Assembly (NCBI RefSeq): GCF_030053895.1
Contig: NZ_CP125781.1
Location: 1,550,001-1,614,000 of the forward strand
DNA: 64,000 nucleotides
DNA from: Trabulsiella odontotermitis
GTDB taxonomy: Bacteria; Pseudomonadota; Gammaproteobacteria; Enterobacterales; Enterobacteriaceae
Direction of reading: 5' to 3'
The translations under genes and the position numbers were made by a program. The notes beneath the pieces are model-generated. The model had not been told where the DNA came from. It made no database searches and saw only the letters and a program-made list of their open reading frames with translations. Position 1 is the stretch's first letter, and each line of letters opens with the position of its first letter. This document shows, piece by piece, positions 42,669 to 50,588 of this stretch.

Positions 42669-44126
42669 ATGACAATAACTCCACAACAACTGATTGCGCT
42701 GCTACCGCTGCTGATCGTCGGCTTGACGGTGGTGGTTGTGATGCTCTCCATTGCGTGGCGACGCAACCATTTTCTCAATGCCACGCTGTCGGTCATTGGG
42801 CTGAACGTCGCACTCGTATCGCTCTGGTTTGTTGGCCAGGCTGGCGCGATGGATGTCACGCCGCTGATGCGCGTAGACGGCTATGCCATGCTCTACACCG
42901 GTCTGGTGCTGCTGGCGAGCCTCGCCACCTGTACTTTTGCCTATCCGTGGCTTGAGGGCTACACCGACAACAAAGAAGAGTTCTACCTGCTGGTGCTGAT
43001 CGCAGCGCTGGGTGGGATCCTGCTGGCGAACGCGAACCATCTGGCAGCGCTGTTCCTCGGTATCGAACTGATCTCTCTGCCGCTGTTCGGCCTGATTGGC
43101 TACGCGTTCCGTCAGAAACGTTCTCTGGAAGCGAGCATCAAATACACCATCCTCTCTGCTGCAGCGTCGTCATTCCTGCTGTTCGGTATGGCACTGGTGT
43201 ATGCGAACTCCGGCAACCTGTCGTTCGTGGCGCTCGGTAAGAGCCTGGCGGACAACGCCCTGCACGAACCGCTGCTGCTGGCGGGACTGGGTATGATGAT
43301 CGTCGGCCTTGGCTTCAAACTGTCGCTGGTGCCGTTCCATCTGTGGACGCCAGATGTATATCAGGGGGCGCCTGCGCCGGTCTCCACCTTCCTGGCGACT
43401 GCCAGCAAAATCGCCATTTTTGGCGTGGTGATGCGTCTGTTCCTGTATATGCCGGTCGGCGACAGCGAAGCAGTACGCGTGGTGCTGGGGCTTATCGCCT
43501 TCGCCTCTATCATCTTCGGTAACCTGATGGCGCTGAGCCAGACTAACATTAAGCGTCTGCTCGGTTACTCCTCCATCTCTCATCTCGGCTACCTGCTGGT
43601 GGCGCTGATTGCCCTGCACAGTGGCGAGATGTCGATGGAAACCGTCGGCGTTTACCTGGCCGGTTACCTGTTCAGCAGCCTCGGCGCCTTCGGCGTGGTG
43701 AGCCTGATGTCCAGCCCGTACCGCGGTCCGGACGCAGATTCCCTGTTCTCCTACCGTGGTCTGTTCTGGCACCGTCCGATCCTCTCAGCTGTCATGACGG
43801 TGATGATGCTGTCACTGGCGGGTATCCCGATGACGCTCGGCTTTATCGGTAAATTCTATGTACTGGCAGTGGGTGTGAATGCGCACCTGTGGTGGCTGAC
43901 AGCGGCGGTGGTGATTGGTTCTGCCATCGGTCTCTACTACTACCTGCGTGTCGCAGTGAGCCTGTACCTGAGCGCGCCGCAGCAACTGAATCGCGATGCA
44001 CCGACCAACTGGCAGTATAGCGCCGGGGGTATCGTGGTGCTGATCTCCGCGTTGCTGGTGCTGATCTTAGGCGTCTGGCCGCAGCCGCTTATCAGCATTG
44101 TCCAGTTGGCGATGCCGATGCTGTAA
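42669..44126 (+). CDS. nuoN: NADH-quinone oxidoreductase subunit N (antiporter-like)
   Basis: A 485-residue proton-pumping subunit, last gene of the operon, with about 14 helices. Conserved regions are LFLGIELISLPLFGLIGYAF, GFKLSLVPFHLWTPDVYQGAPAPVSTFLATASKIAIF and GYSSISHLGYLLVALIAL. A strong terminator follows at 44145-44175. The adjacent genes on this side are the PtuAB-like pair, not backbone genes. Confidence 0.97.
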   Translation: MTITPQQLIALLPLLIVGLTVVVVMLSIAWRRNHFLNATLSVIGLNVALVSLWFVGQAGAMDVTPLMRVDGYAMLYTGLVLLASLATCTFAYPWLEGYTDNKEEFYLLVLIAALGGILLANANHLAALFLGIELISLPLFGLIGYAFRQKRSLEASIKYTILSAAASSFLLFGMALVYANSGNLSFVALGKSLADNALHEPLLLAGLGMMIVGLGFKLSLVPFHLWTPDVYQGAPAPVSTFLATASKIAIFGVVMRLFLYMPVGDSEAVRVVLGLIAFASIIFGNLMALSQTNIKRLLGYSSISHLGYLLVALIALHSGEMSMETVGVYLAGYLFSSLGAFGVVSLMSSPYRGPDADSLFSYRGLFWHRPILSAVMTVMMLSLAGIPMTLGFIGKFYVLAVGVNAHLWWLTAAVVIGSAIGLYYYLRVAVSLYLSAPQQLNRDAPTNWQYSAGGIVVLISALLVLILGVWPQPLISIVQLAMPML

Positions 44127-44144
44127 AAGAACTTTATTATTGAG

Positions 44145-44175
44145 AAACCGCTGGCATTGTCCGGCGGTTTTTTTT
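44145..44175 (+). terminator. Rho-independent terminator of nuo operon
   Basis: A stem AAACCGCTGG/CCGGCGGTTT with a six-base loop and a continuing T tract of about eight bases, 19 bp after the nuoN stop. Confidence 0.92.
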
Positions 44176-44282
44176 GTGATGAGCAAAATTGCGTAACGCT
44201 GCGCATAATTGAAACGGTAATGACATAGCTCTATGTTTACGCTGTAATATGCTGATAGTTGGCGTGATATGAGGGATTAACG

Positions 44283-45635
44283 ATGCAGCAGGTGTATCGG
44301 TTAGAAAGTGTTACCTTAAAAGGTATTGGTGTCTTTGAGCACACCCACATTGATTTTCCACCGATTAAGCATGAAGGGCAGGACGCCAGAAAAGCGGAAA
44401 TCCATATCTTCACCGGGCCAAATGGCTGCGGAAAGAGCACGATGCTGTATGCGCTGGCAAGCATCTTAGATTTCGGTCGAGAGGCGTATGCATTAATTCA
44501 AAAGCGCTACCATAGTAAAGAAAGTTGTGTTTGTTTTCAATTTGCTGGAATAAAGGGAATGAACCTGATTGCGCATCAGCCCTTACCTTCTGGTTATAAA
44601 AAAATCCTCTCTTCAACAGGATATCAAATAGTCATAGAACAGAACGCGGTTGATAATCTTGTTAAAAATCAGCCGTATCTTAATGTTAACGATAGTTTGA
44701 ATATCAAGAGTTTTGATTTTGCTGCCTTTGCTTATTCAGGTAGTCGAAACCAGGTATCGAATTTTGAAGTGACTGCAATTCAGGAGGTTAAGCAATCTCC
44801 TTTTGAACATGCTCTTTCGTTTTCCAATACAGTACGGCCACAAATTCTTACCCAGTGGATTGCGAATAATCGAACCAAAGCGGCGCTGGCACGGGCAGAA
44901 GAATCAGAAGACGAAGCACTTTCTTATGACAGCGCATTAGAGCGAATCTCACAATTTATTCAGGACGTATGTGGTATTGAGGCTGTATTTCAGTTGAAAC
45001 GCAACCCCCTGACCGTTGTGATAAATGTCGAAGGGGAATCCATTGCCTTTGACACCTTGCCGGAAGGATTAAAATCGATAATAACCTGGGTTGCGGATCT
45101 CGCTTTGCGACTGGAAGGGATCCCCTGGAAAGAAAAAAAGGATATTTTCTCTCAGCCGATTATTTTATTCCTGGATGAAGTCGATATCCATCTTCACCCT
45201 AAATGGCAAAGACGGATCCTGCCCGCAATACAAAAGCTATTACCTAATGCGCAAGTTTTTGTTTCAACCCACTCACCCTTCGTGGTGGGATCGGTAGAAG
45301 ATGCATTTGTTTATCGATTACCAGAACCACAGCATAACGTTTGTCGGGATCCATCGGTGCCAGATATTGTGTCTGCAATTGATTCCAAAGCAGGGAAAAG
45401 TTACCAACTTATACTGTCTGATGTTTTTGGTATCGATGAAGAATTTGATGTTGAAACTGAGGAACAATTAGCAGCATTCAAAGCGCACATCCGCGAGCAT
45501 TTAGTGACAGGGCAGCATAATGAAGTTATAAATTCGCTTGCGAAAACGCTGAGTGATAAAGGTGAAGAGCTTTCCGAAATAGTTCGGCTCGAATTACGGC
45601 AGATGCAACGGCAACTGAGCAAAAAACAAGGATAA
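44283..45635 (+). CDS. ptuA: PtuA-like AAA ATPase (Septu anti-phage system)
   Basis: A 450-residue SMC/ABC-like AAA ATPase: Walker A GPNGCGKST at residues 45-53, a degenerate ABC signature in LPEGLKSI (about 259-266), Walker B with catalytic glutamate in LFLDEVDIHLHP (D298, E299), and the H-switch at STHSPF (H330). It has no TOPRIM domain. An HNH nuclease gene follows 3 bp downstream, the gene order of PtuA-PtuB in Septu systems and in Ec78-type retron systems. No reverse transcriptase lies nearby, so a stand-alone Septu is the better reading. Base composition is clearly more AT-rich than the flanking nuo and cheV genes, consistent with horizontal acquisition. RBS GAGGGA lies ahead of the ATG. 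Confidence 0.8.
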   Translation: MQQVYRLESVTLKGIGVFEHTHIDFPPIKHEGQDARKAEIHIFTGPNGCGKSTMLYALASILDFGREAYALIQKRYHSKESCVCFQFAGIKGMNLIAHQPLPSGYKKILSSTGYQIVIEQNAVDNLVKNQPYLNVNDSLNIKSFDFAAFAYSGSRNQVSNFEVTAIQEVKQSPFEHALSFSNTVRPQILTQWIANNRTKAALARAEESEDEALSYDSALERISQFIQDVCGIEAVFQLKRNPLTVVINVEGESIAFDTLPEGLKSIITWVADLALRLEGIPWKEKKDIFSQPIILFLDEVDIHLHPKWQRRILPAIQKLLPNAQVFVSTHSPFVVGSVEDAFVYRLPEPQHNVCRDPSVPDIVSAIDSKAGKSYQLILSDVFGIDEEFDVETEEQLAAFKAHIREHLVTGQHNEVINSLAKTLSDKGEELSEIVRLELRQMQRQLSKKQG

Positions 45636-45638
45636 GTT

Positions 45639-46238
45639 ATGTATTCCTTTGAAAGGACGCCATGCCCGGATTACCTTGCCGAGTGTTGGGAAGCTTTAGG
45701 GGCTCAATTTGATACTGCTAAACAGCAAAATCCAGCGTATCAGTTTTATTGGTATGCCGCATTTCGCTACGAAGATACTCGAAAATTACTCAACCAAATG
45801 ACGGCTGGTCACTGTGCGTTCTGTGATGGTGGTGACCTTGGGGCACTCAGTCGTGAGACCATTGAGCATTTTCGTCCTAAAAGCCGATCCGAATTCAGAA
45901 GGATCGCTTTCCAGTGGGAAAACCTGTATCCGTGCTGCGATCAGTGCCAGAGTGTGAAACGCGAGGATTTTGACGATCGCCTTCTTGTGGCCGATGCACA
46001 GGGGTATCGGTTCGAGGATTATTTCATTGTTGATTATCAAACGGGCGAAATACAGCCAAATCCGCTCGCTTCAGCGGATAATCAAGATAGAGCTGCGCTC
46101 ACACTCGATTTTTATGGCCTTAACATCGCAGTACGGAAACACTGCCGCAAGAAAGAACTCAAACGGTACCATCAACGTGATCCGGAAGAAGATGTGATCG
46201 ACGATTTTAGTTATCGCTATTTCCTGATGGATGCCTGA
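45639..46238 (+). CDS. ptuB: PtuB-like HNH endonuclease (Septu anti-phage system)
   Basis: A 199-residue HNH-type nuclease. A zinc-ribbon pair C59-x2-C62 (GHCAFCDGG) and C100-x2-C103 (YPCCDQCQSVK) brackets the catalytic E76-H77 in TIEHFRPKSR and the N95 of WENLYPCC. This arrangement is the TIGR02646/PtuB family pattern as I recall it. In Septu, PtuA and PtuB form a complex whose HNH activity is released on phage infection; the same role is inferred. It follows ptuA by 3 bp and ends in a perfect inverted repeat that includes its stop codon. Confidence 0.8.
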   Translation: MYSFERTPCPDYLAECWEALGAQFDTAKQQNPAYQFYWYAAFRYEDTRKLLNQMTAGHCAFCDGGDLGALSRETIEHFRPKSRSEFRRIAFQWENLYPCCDQCQSVKREDFDDRLLVADAQGYRFEDYFIVDYQTGEIQPNPLASADNQDRAALTLDFYGLNIAVRKHCRKKELKRYHQRDPEEDVIDDFSYRYFLMDA

Positions 46239-46253
46239 ATCAGGCATCCATCA
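46225..46253. repeat. 14-bp perfect inverted repeat at the ptuB stop codon
   Basis: TGATGGATGCCTGA, one spacer base A, then TCAGGCATCCATCA. The left arm carries the last ptuB codons and stop, and the right arm lies in the gap before the convergent cheV stop. There is no T tract on either strand, but the position between two convergent genes fits a bidirectional stop or stabilising stem. Confidence 0.85.
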
Positions 46254-46260
46254 ATCAATA

Positions 46261-47265
46261 TTACGCGATTTGCCGACGGCTGATCAGCGGTCCGCCGGTT
46301 TTCTGGTCGGCACGCTCCAGCACTTCTCCAATCACTGATGACAGCTCGTTGATTTCAAATTTCGCTACGTAGCCATCGGCGCGCACTTTGCGGATATGGT
46401 CTTCGTTAGCATTGCCTGACAACGACGAGTGGATCACTACCGGAATATGCTTCAGCCGCTCATCCGTTTTGATTTTGCGCGTTAAAGTAAAACCGTCCAT
46501 TTCCGGCATTTCGAGGTCAGTAAGCACCAGCGCGATTTTATCGGAGATCGGCACGCCCGCGGCCTGGGCTTCTTCTGCCAGCTTCTCGATTTTTTCCCAC
46601 GCTTCTTTGCCGGTCACATGCATCTGCGCCGGGATATCCATCGCCTTCAGCCCCTTTTCGAGCATCGCGCGCGCTACTTTAGAATCTTCAGCGACAATCG
46701 CCGTCGCGCCCGGTTTGATCTTCAGCTTTGGTGCCTCAAGGTGCGTCGCGTGGAGATCGTGGTCAGCAGGGACGATGTCATACAGGATCTGTTCCACGTC
46801 GATCACCATCGCCAGGTTATTGCTGTCCTTGTCATCATCCAGACAGGCGATGCTGGTGATGTACTGACCGTTAACCGCTTTTTCCGCCGTGTGGATCTGC
46901 GTCCAGTCGAGGCGAATAATGTTTTCAACTGACTCCACAGCAAATGCCTGCACGCTGCGCGCATATTCGGTAATCAGCAGAATGTTGAGTCCGTTAACCG
47001 GCTTGCAGCCAGCGACCGACGGCAGGTCGATGACCGGAATGATTTGATCGCGGATGTTGACCATGCCCAGCACGGGATGCTTAATACCGGCAGGTCTGGT
47101 GTAGGCGGGCATAGGGACGATTTCGCGCAGCTTGAAAACGTTGATGCCAAACAGTTCTGATTTTTCACCCTGCACAGTTTCACCAAGACGAAACAGCAAC
47201 AGCTCAAAGCGGTTAGACAGGGTGAGATTCGCCCTGTCATCAATATCTTTCTGGAAATTATCCAT
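46261..47265 (-). CDS. cheV: chemotaxis coupling protein CheV
   Basis: A 334-residue CheW-REC fusion. The N-terminal CheW-like domain (about 18-165: FELLLFRLGE; NVFKLREIVPMP; GMVNIRDQIIPVIDLP) couples receptors to CheA. The C-terminal receiver domain (about 187-315) has the acidic pair E193-D194 (AIVAEDSKVARAML) and phosphoacceptor D250 in VLTDLEMPEMDGF. CheV is present at this position in Salmonella and other motile enterobacteria and is absent from E. coli K-12. It suggests the host is motile and chemotactic. Confidence 0.95.
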   Translation of the reverse strand: MDNFQKDIDDRANLTLSNRFELLLFRLGETVQGEKSELFGINVFKLREIVPMPAYTRPAGIKHPVLGMVNIRDQIIPVIDLPSVAGCKPVNGLNILLITEYARSVQAFAVESVENIIRLDWTQIHTAEKAVNGQYITSIACLDDDKDSNNLAMVIDVEQILYDIVPADHDLHATHLEAPKLKIKPGATAIVAEDSKVARAMLEKGLKAMDIPAQMHVTGKEAWEKIEKLAEEAQAAGVPISDKIALVLTDLEMPEMDGFTLTRKIKTDERLKHIPVVIHSSLSGNANEDHIRKVRADGYVAKFEINELSSVIGEVLERADQKTGGPLISRRQIA

Positions 47266-47344
47266 CGTGCCCTCAGAAGAAAGGAAAATGCTCTACTCCT
47301 GAGTTATCGGCATACCCGGACAAAAGTGCAGCGTCTTTTAGCCA

Positions 47345-48262
47345 TTAAAGCGAAATTGTCATAAAGTCCTCCGCCAGCAGCGTGTTAGCGAAGCGCGAGC
47401 GGGATTCGTCCAGCAAACGCTGGCATCCTTCGGCGTCGTAACGCGAACTGACGTGAGTGATGACCAGCCGTTTGACGCCTGCCGCTTGCGCCACTGCGGC
47501 GGCCTGAAGCGAGGAAGAGTGCCCGCGACTGTTGGCTTTTTCCTCCATTGCCGCTTCGAGCGTCGCCTCATGCACCATCAGGTCAACCCCGCGCGCTAAC
47601 TCCAGCGCCGCCGGGCAGGGGGCGGTATCGCCAAAAATCGCCAGGCTCCGGCCAGGTGTGGCGGGGCCGAGATAGCGTTTGCCGTCGATAGTGCGGCCAT
47701 CTTCCAGCGTCACCGCCTGGCCCTGCTTGAGCAACTGGTACAACGGTCCGGGCGGTACGCCGTCCTCCGCCAGCGCTGCGGCGTTCAGCGCGCCGGGTTT
47801 GTCATGTTCTTCAATGCGATAGCCGTAACATTCCAGCGGATGGTTAAGCGGGAACGCTGTCACTGTGTAGTGTTGATCGTCAAATACGCGTCCTGAGGAA
47901 ATTTCTTCGACGGTTAACGGGTAGTCGGTCCACGAACCGCTGAGCCGCAGCGCCACCTCGACAAACTCTTTCAGCCCTTTGGGGCCGTACAGCGTCAACG
48001 GCAGTGAGTTTCCCTGCATTGAACGGCTGCACAGCAGGCCGGGCAAACCGAACAGGTGATCGCCGTGCAGGTGCGTGATAAAGATTTTATTCAGCTTGCC
48101 AGGATGCAGATCCGTTTTCAGAAACTGATGCTGCGTGCCTTCGCCGCAGTCAAAAAGCCAGGTTTCTGCCAGCGTAGGCTGTTGCAAATTCAGTATTATC
48201 GACGTCATATTACGGGTACGGGTCGGCACGCCGGCGGATGTCCCCAGAAAAATCAATTCCAA
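47345..48262 (-). CDS. rbn: ribonuclease BN / RNase Z (RbnBN, ElaC)
   Basis: A 305-residue metallo-beta-lactamase nuclease of the ElaC type with the zinc motif H64-x-H66-x-D68-H69 (THLHGDHLFG), plus GTSAGVPTRTRNMTS at the N-terminus, SFGDTAPC-type and HEATLEAAMEEKANSRGHS segments, and ITHVSSRYD near the end. It acts in tRNA 3'-end maturation. The frame stays open about 137 codons upstream, but that part is antisense to elaA; the TTG at 48262 gives exactly the E. coli length and the conserved x-ELIFLGTSAGV start, so a TTG start is assigned. Confidence 0.93.
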   Translation of the reverse strand: MELIFLGTSAGVPTRTRNMTSIILNLQQPTLAETWLFDCGEGTQHQFLKTDLHPGKLNKIFITHLHGDHLFGLPGLLCSRSMQGNSLPLTLYGPKGLKEFVEVALRLSGSWTDYPLTVEEISSGRVFDDQHYTVTAFPLNHPLECYGYRIEEHDKPGALNAAALAEDGVPPGPLYQLLKQGQAVTLEDGRTIDGKRYLGPATPGRSLAIFGDTAPCPAALELARGVDLMVHEATLEAAMEEKANSRGHSSSLQAAAVAQAAGVKRLVITHVSSRYDAEGCQRLLDESRSRFANTLLAEDFMTISL

Positions 48263-48316
48263 AACCGTTTCCCCATTACCGCATTCACGAAAGTAAACAG
48301 TATAACGGAGCACAAC

Positions 48317-48778
48317 ATGATTCAGTGGCAGGATCTTCATCATTCTCAACTTTCCGTTCCGCAACTTTACGCGCTGTTGCAACTGCGCTGTGAAGTGTTT
48401 GTCGTGGAGCAAACGTGCCCGTATCAGGACGTCGATGGCGAAGATCTGCTGGGGGAAAACCGACATATTCTTGGCTGGCGCGGTGACCAACTGGTGGCGT
48501 ATGCGAGGATTCTGAAAAGCGACGACGAGCTGGAGCCGGTGGTCATTGGCCGCGTCATCATCAGCCCGGCGGCGCGCGGTGAAAAACTTGGATATCAGTT
48601 GATGGAGAAAACGCTGGCAAGCTGCCGTCAGCACTGGCCGCAGAAGGCGTTGTACCTCGGTGCGCAGGCGCATTTACAGGGATTTTACGCTCACTTTGGC
48701 TTTGTGCCGGTAACTGATGTGTATGACGAAGATGGCATTGCGCATATCGGCATGGCGCGCGAGGTTGTCCCTCTTTGA
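48317..48778 (+). CDS. elaA: GNAT family N-acetyltransferase ElaA
   Basis: A 153-residue acetyltransferase of the ElaA subfamily: LRCEVFVVEQTCPYQDVDGEDL at the substrate side, and the acetyl-CoA loop around GRVIISPAARGEKLGYQLM (R-x-x-x-x-G-x-Q). The substrate is not known. The ATG at 48317 follows CGGAG. Divergent from rbn with a 54-bp gap. Confidence 0.94.
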   Translation: MIQWQDLHHSQLSVPQLYALLQLRCEVFVVEQTCPYQDVDGEDLLGENRHILGWRGDQLVAYARILKSDDELEPVVIGRVIISPAARGEKLGYQLMEKTLASCRQHWPQKALYLGAQAHLQGFYAHFGFVPVTDVYDEDGIAHIGMAREVVPL

Positions 48779-48820
48779 CTATAGTTAGCGGACAGGCTCA
48801 AAAAAATGGGAGAAAAAGTA

Positions 48821-49126
48821 ATGTCTTATCATTCTTATGATTCACGTATTGATGACGACCTGACCCTGCTAAGTGAAACGCTGGAAGAGGTGTTACGCTC
48901 CTCCGGCGACCCGGCTGACCAGAAATATATCGAACTGAAAGCGCGCGCCGAACAGGCGCTGCACGATGTGAAAACCCGCGTCAGCCAGGCCTCGGATACC
49001 TACTATTACCGTGCAAAACAGGCGGTTTACCGTGCCGATGATTACGTGCATGATAAACCGTGGCAGGGGATTGGCGTCGGCGCCGCGGCCGGGCTGGTGT
49101 TAGGTCTGCTGCTGGCTCGCCGCTGA
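48821..49126 (+). CDS. elaB: tail-anchored inner-membrane stress protein ElaB
   Basis: A 101-residue protein, the same length as E. coli ElaB, of the DUF883/YqjD family. A long helical cytoplasmic part (DDDLTLLSETLEEVLRSSGDPADQKYIELKARAEQAL) leads to YYYRAKQAVYRADDYVHDKPWQGIGVGAAAGLVLGLLLARR, the C-terminal tail anchor. The family is stationary-phase induced and binds ribosomes. An upstream in-frame ATG at 48806 overlaps the GGGAG site, so 48821 is the start. Confidence 0.93.
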   Translation: MSYHSYDSRIDDDLTLLSETLEEVLRSSGDPADQKYIELKARAEQALHDVKTRVSQASDTYYYRAKQAVYRADDYVHDKPWQGIGVGAAAGLVLGLLLARR

Positions 49127-49148
49127 CAGGCGGAACCTCCCTAATTCG

Positions 49149-49175
49149 GGGTACTGCTCTTTTTCAGTAGTACCC
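49149..49175. other. hairpin between elaB and menF
   Basis: GGGTACTGCT/AGTAGTACCC stem (one wobble pair) with a seven-base T-rich loop, 22 bp after elaB. No following T tract, so its terminator role is uncertain. Confidence 0.5.
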
Positions 49176-49212
49176 TGTATAGTATGTGGTTTTTAGTTCC
49201 GGGGAGGTTCAC

Positions 49213-50505
49213 GTGCAATCCATATCCGCTGCGCTGGAGGATCTGCAGGCCGCATTAGACACCGGTTTTCCGGATTCGCCTGGCCTGCATGTTCTCGACA
49301 CCGCCTTCCCGCTAAATGATTCCTTCGATCCGCTCTCCTGGTTGTGCAGCCAGCGCTGCTGGCCGCAGTTTTACTGGCAACAGCGTAACGGCGATGATGA
49401 AATCGCCGCGCTGGGGGCGGTAAAATCTTTCTCGTCGCTCGCCGATGCCAGCCATTTTCTGCAAGCACCGGAACTCCCCGACGATTTACGTATTTGCGGT
49501 ATGAATGCGTTTAATCCGCAGCAGGGAGCGTTATTTCTGCCGCGTCTGGAATGGCGACGCAATGCCGGGAATGCTTCGCTACGGCTGGTGCTATACAGCG
49601 ATCGTTCACTGCGCGATGACGCGGCGCAGGCGCGTGAGTTTTTCGCTTCCCTGAAAGAGGGCAAACTGTTGCCGCCGTTGCAGGTGACTTTGCAGGCGGA
49701 GCGGCACCATCCCGAACATCCTCAATGGATACAACTGGTCAGCGACGCTGTCTCGACCATCGCCAGCGGTGCGCTGGACAAAGTCGTGCTCGCCAGAGCC
49801 ACCGATCTTGAGTTTACCGATACCCTCAACGCCGGGGCGATCATGGCCGCCAGCCGCCGTCTGAACCTGCGTTGCTATCATTTCTATCAGGCTTTTGATG
49901 CCGGTCACGCTTTCCTGGGATCTTCGCCCGAGCGGTTGTGGCGTCGCCGTGGCAAACTGCTCCGCACCGAAGCGCTGGCAGGCACGGTGGCGAGCGACCC
50001 TGATGAGGCACAGGCGCAATTGCTCGCCGACTGGCTGATGAAGGACGATAAAAACCAGCGTGAAAATATGCTGGTAGTGGAAGACATTTGTCAGCGCTTA
50101 CAAACAGCGGTGCAGACACTGGAAGTGCTCCCACCGCAAGTGGTCACGCTGCGCAAAGTGCAGCATCTGCGGCGTTGCATCTGGACGGAGCTGGCGCATG
50201 CGGATGACGAGCGCTGCCTGCATTTACTGCAACCCACCGCCGCCGTCGCAGGTTTGCCCCGCACTCCGGCTCGCGCGTGGATCGAACAGCATGAGCCCTT
50301 CACCCGTGAATGGTATGCCGGGTCGGCGGGTTATCTGTCCCGCCAGCAAAGCGAGTTTTGCGTGGCCCTGCGCTCCGCAAAAGTCGACGGTAAAACGCTG
50401 CGCTTATACGCTGGTGCCGGAATAGTAAGCGGTTCTGACCCGGAACAGGAATGGCAGGAAATCGATAATAAAGCGGCAGGTTTGCGGACGTTACTATTTG
50501 ATTGA
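49213..50505 (+). CDS. menF: isochorismate synthase MenF
   Basis: A 430-residue chorismate-binding enzyme that converts chorismate to isochorismate for menaquinone. The C-terminal anthranilate-synthase-I-like fold shows KVVLARATDLEF, FLGSSPERLWRR, RTEALAGTVAS, LMKDDKNQRENMLVVEDI, LHLLQPTAAVAGLPR, and EWYAGSAGYLSRQQSEF. GGGGAGG at 49201-49207 lies 5 bp before GTG 49213, matching the family N-terminus (x-QSISAAL), so the GTG start was chosen over an in-frame ATG at 49186. Heads the menFDHBCE operon. Confidence 0.95.
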   Translation: MQSISAALEDLQAALDTGFPDSPGLHVLDTAFPLNDSFDPLSWLCSQRCWPQFYWQQRNGDDEIAALGAVKSFSSLADASHFLQAPELPDDLRICGMNAFNPQQGALFLPRLEWRRNAGNASLRLVLYSDRSLRDDAAQAREFFASLKEGKLLPPLQVTLQAERHHPEHPQWIQLVSDAVSTIASGALDKVVLARATDLEFTDTLNAGAIMAASRRLNLRCYHFYQAFDAGHAFLGSSPERLWRRRGKLLRTEALAGTVASDPDEAQAQLLADWLMKDDKNQRENMLVVEDICQRLQTAVQTLEVLPPQVVTLRKVQHLRRCIWTELAHADDERCLHLLQPTAAVAGLPRTPARAWIEQHEPFTREWYAGSAGYLSRQQSEFCVALRSAKVDGKTLRLYAGAGIVSGSDPEQEWQEIDNKAAGLRTLLFD

Positions 50506-50588
50506 ATAATCATTGAGACGACTCATATCAAAAACCCATCCTTACGTATTATCTATACTGAGTCGCAATATTGATACCGGACAAACTC

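Noticed and set aside
44283..46238. The ATPase-nuclease pair considered as Gabija or an Ec78-type retron.
   Set aside because: The ATPase has no TOPRIM (OLD) domain and the partner is an HNH protein, not a UvrD helicase, which excludes Gabija. No reverse transcriptase or msr/msd-like region lies upstream, which argues against a retron.
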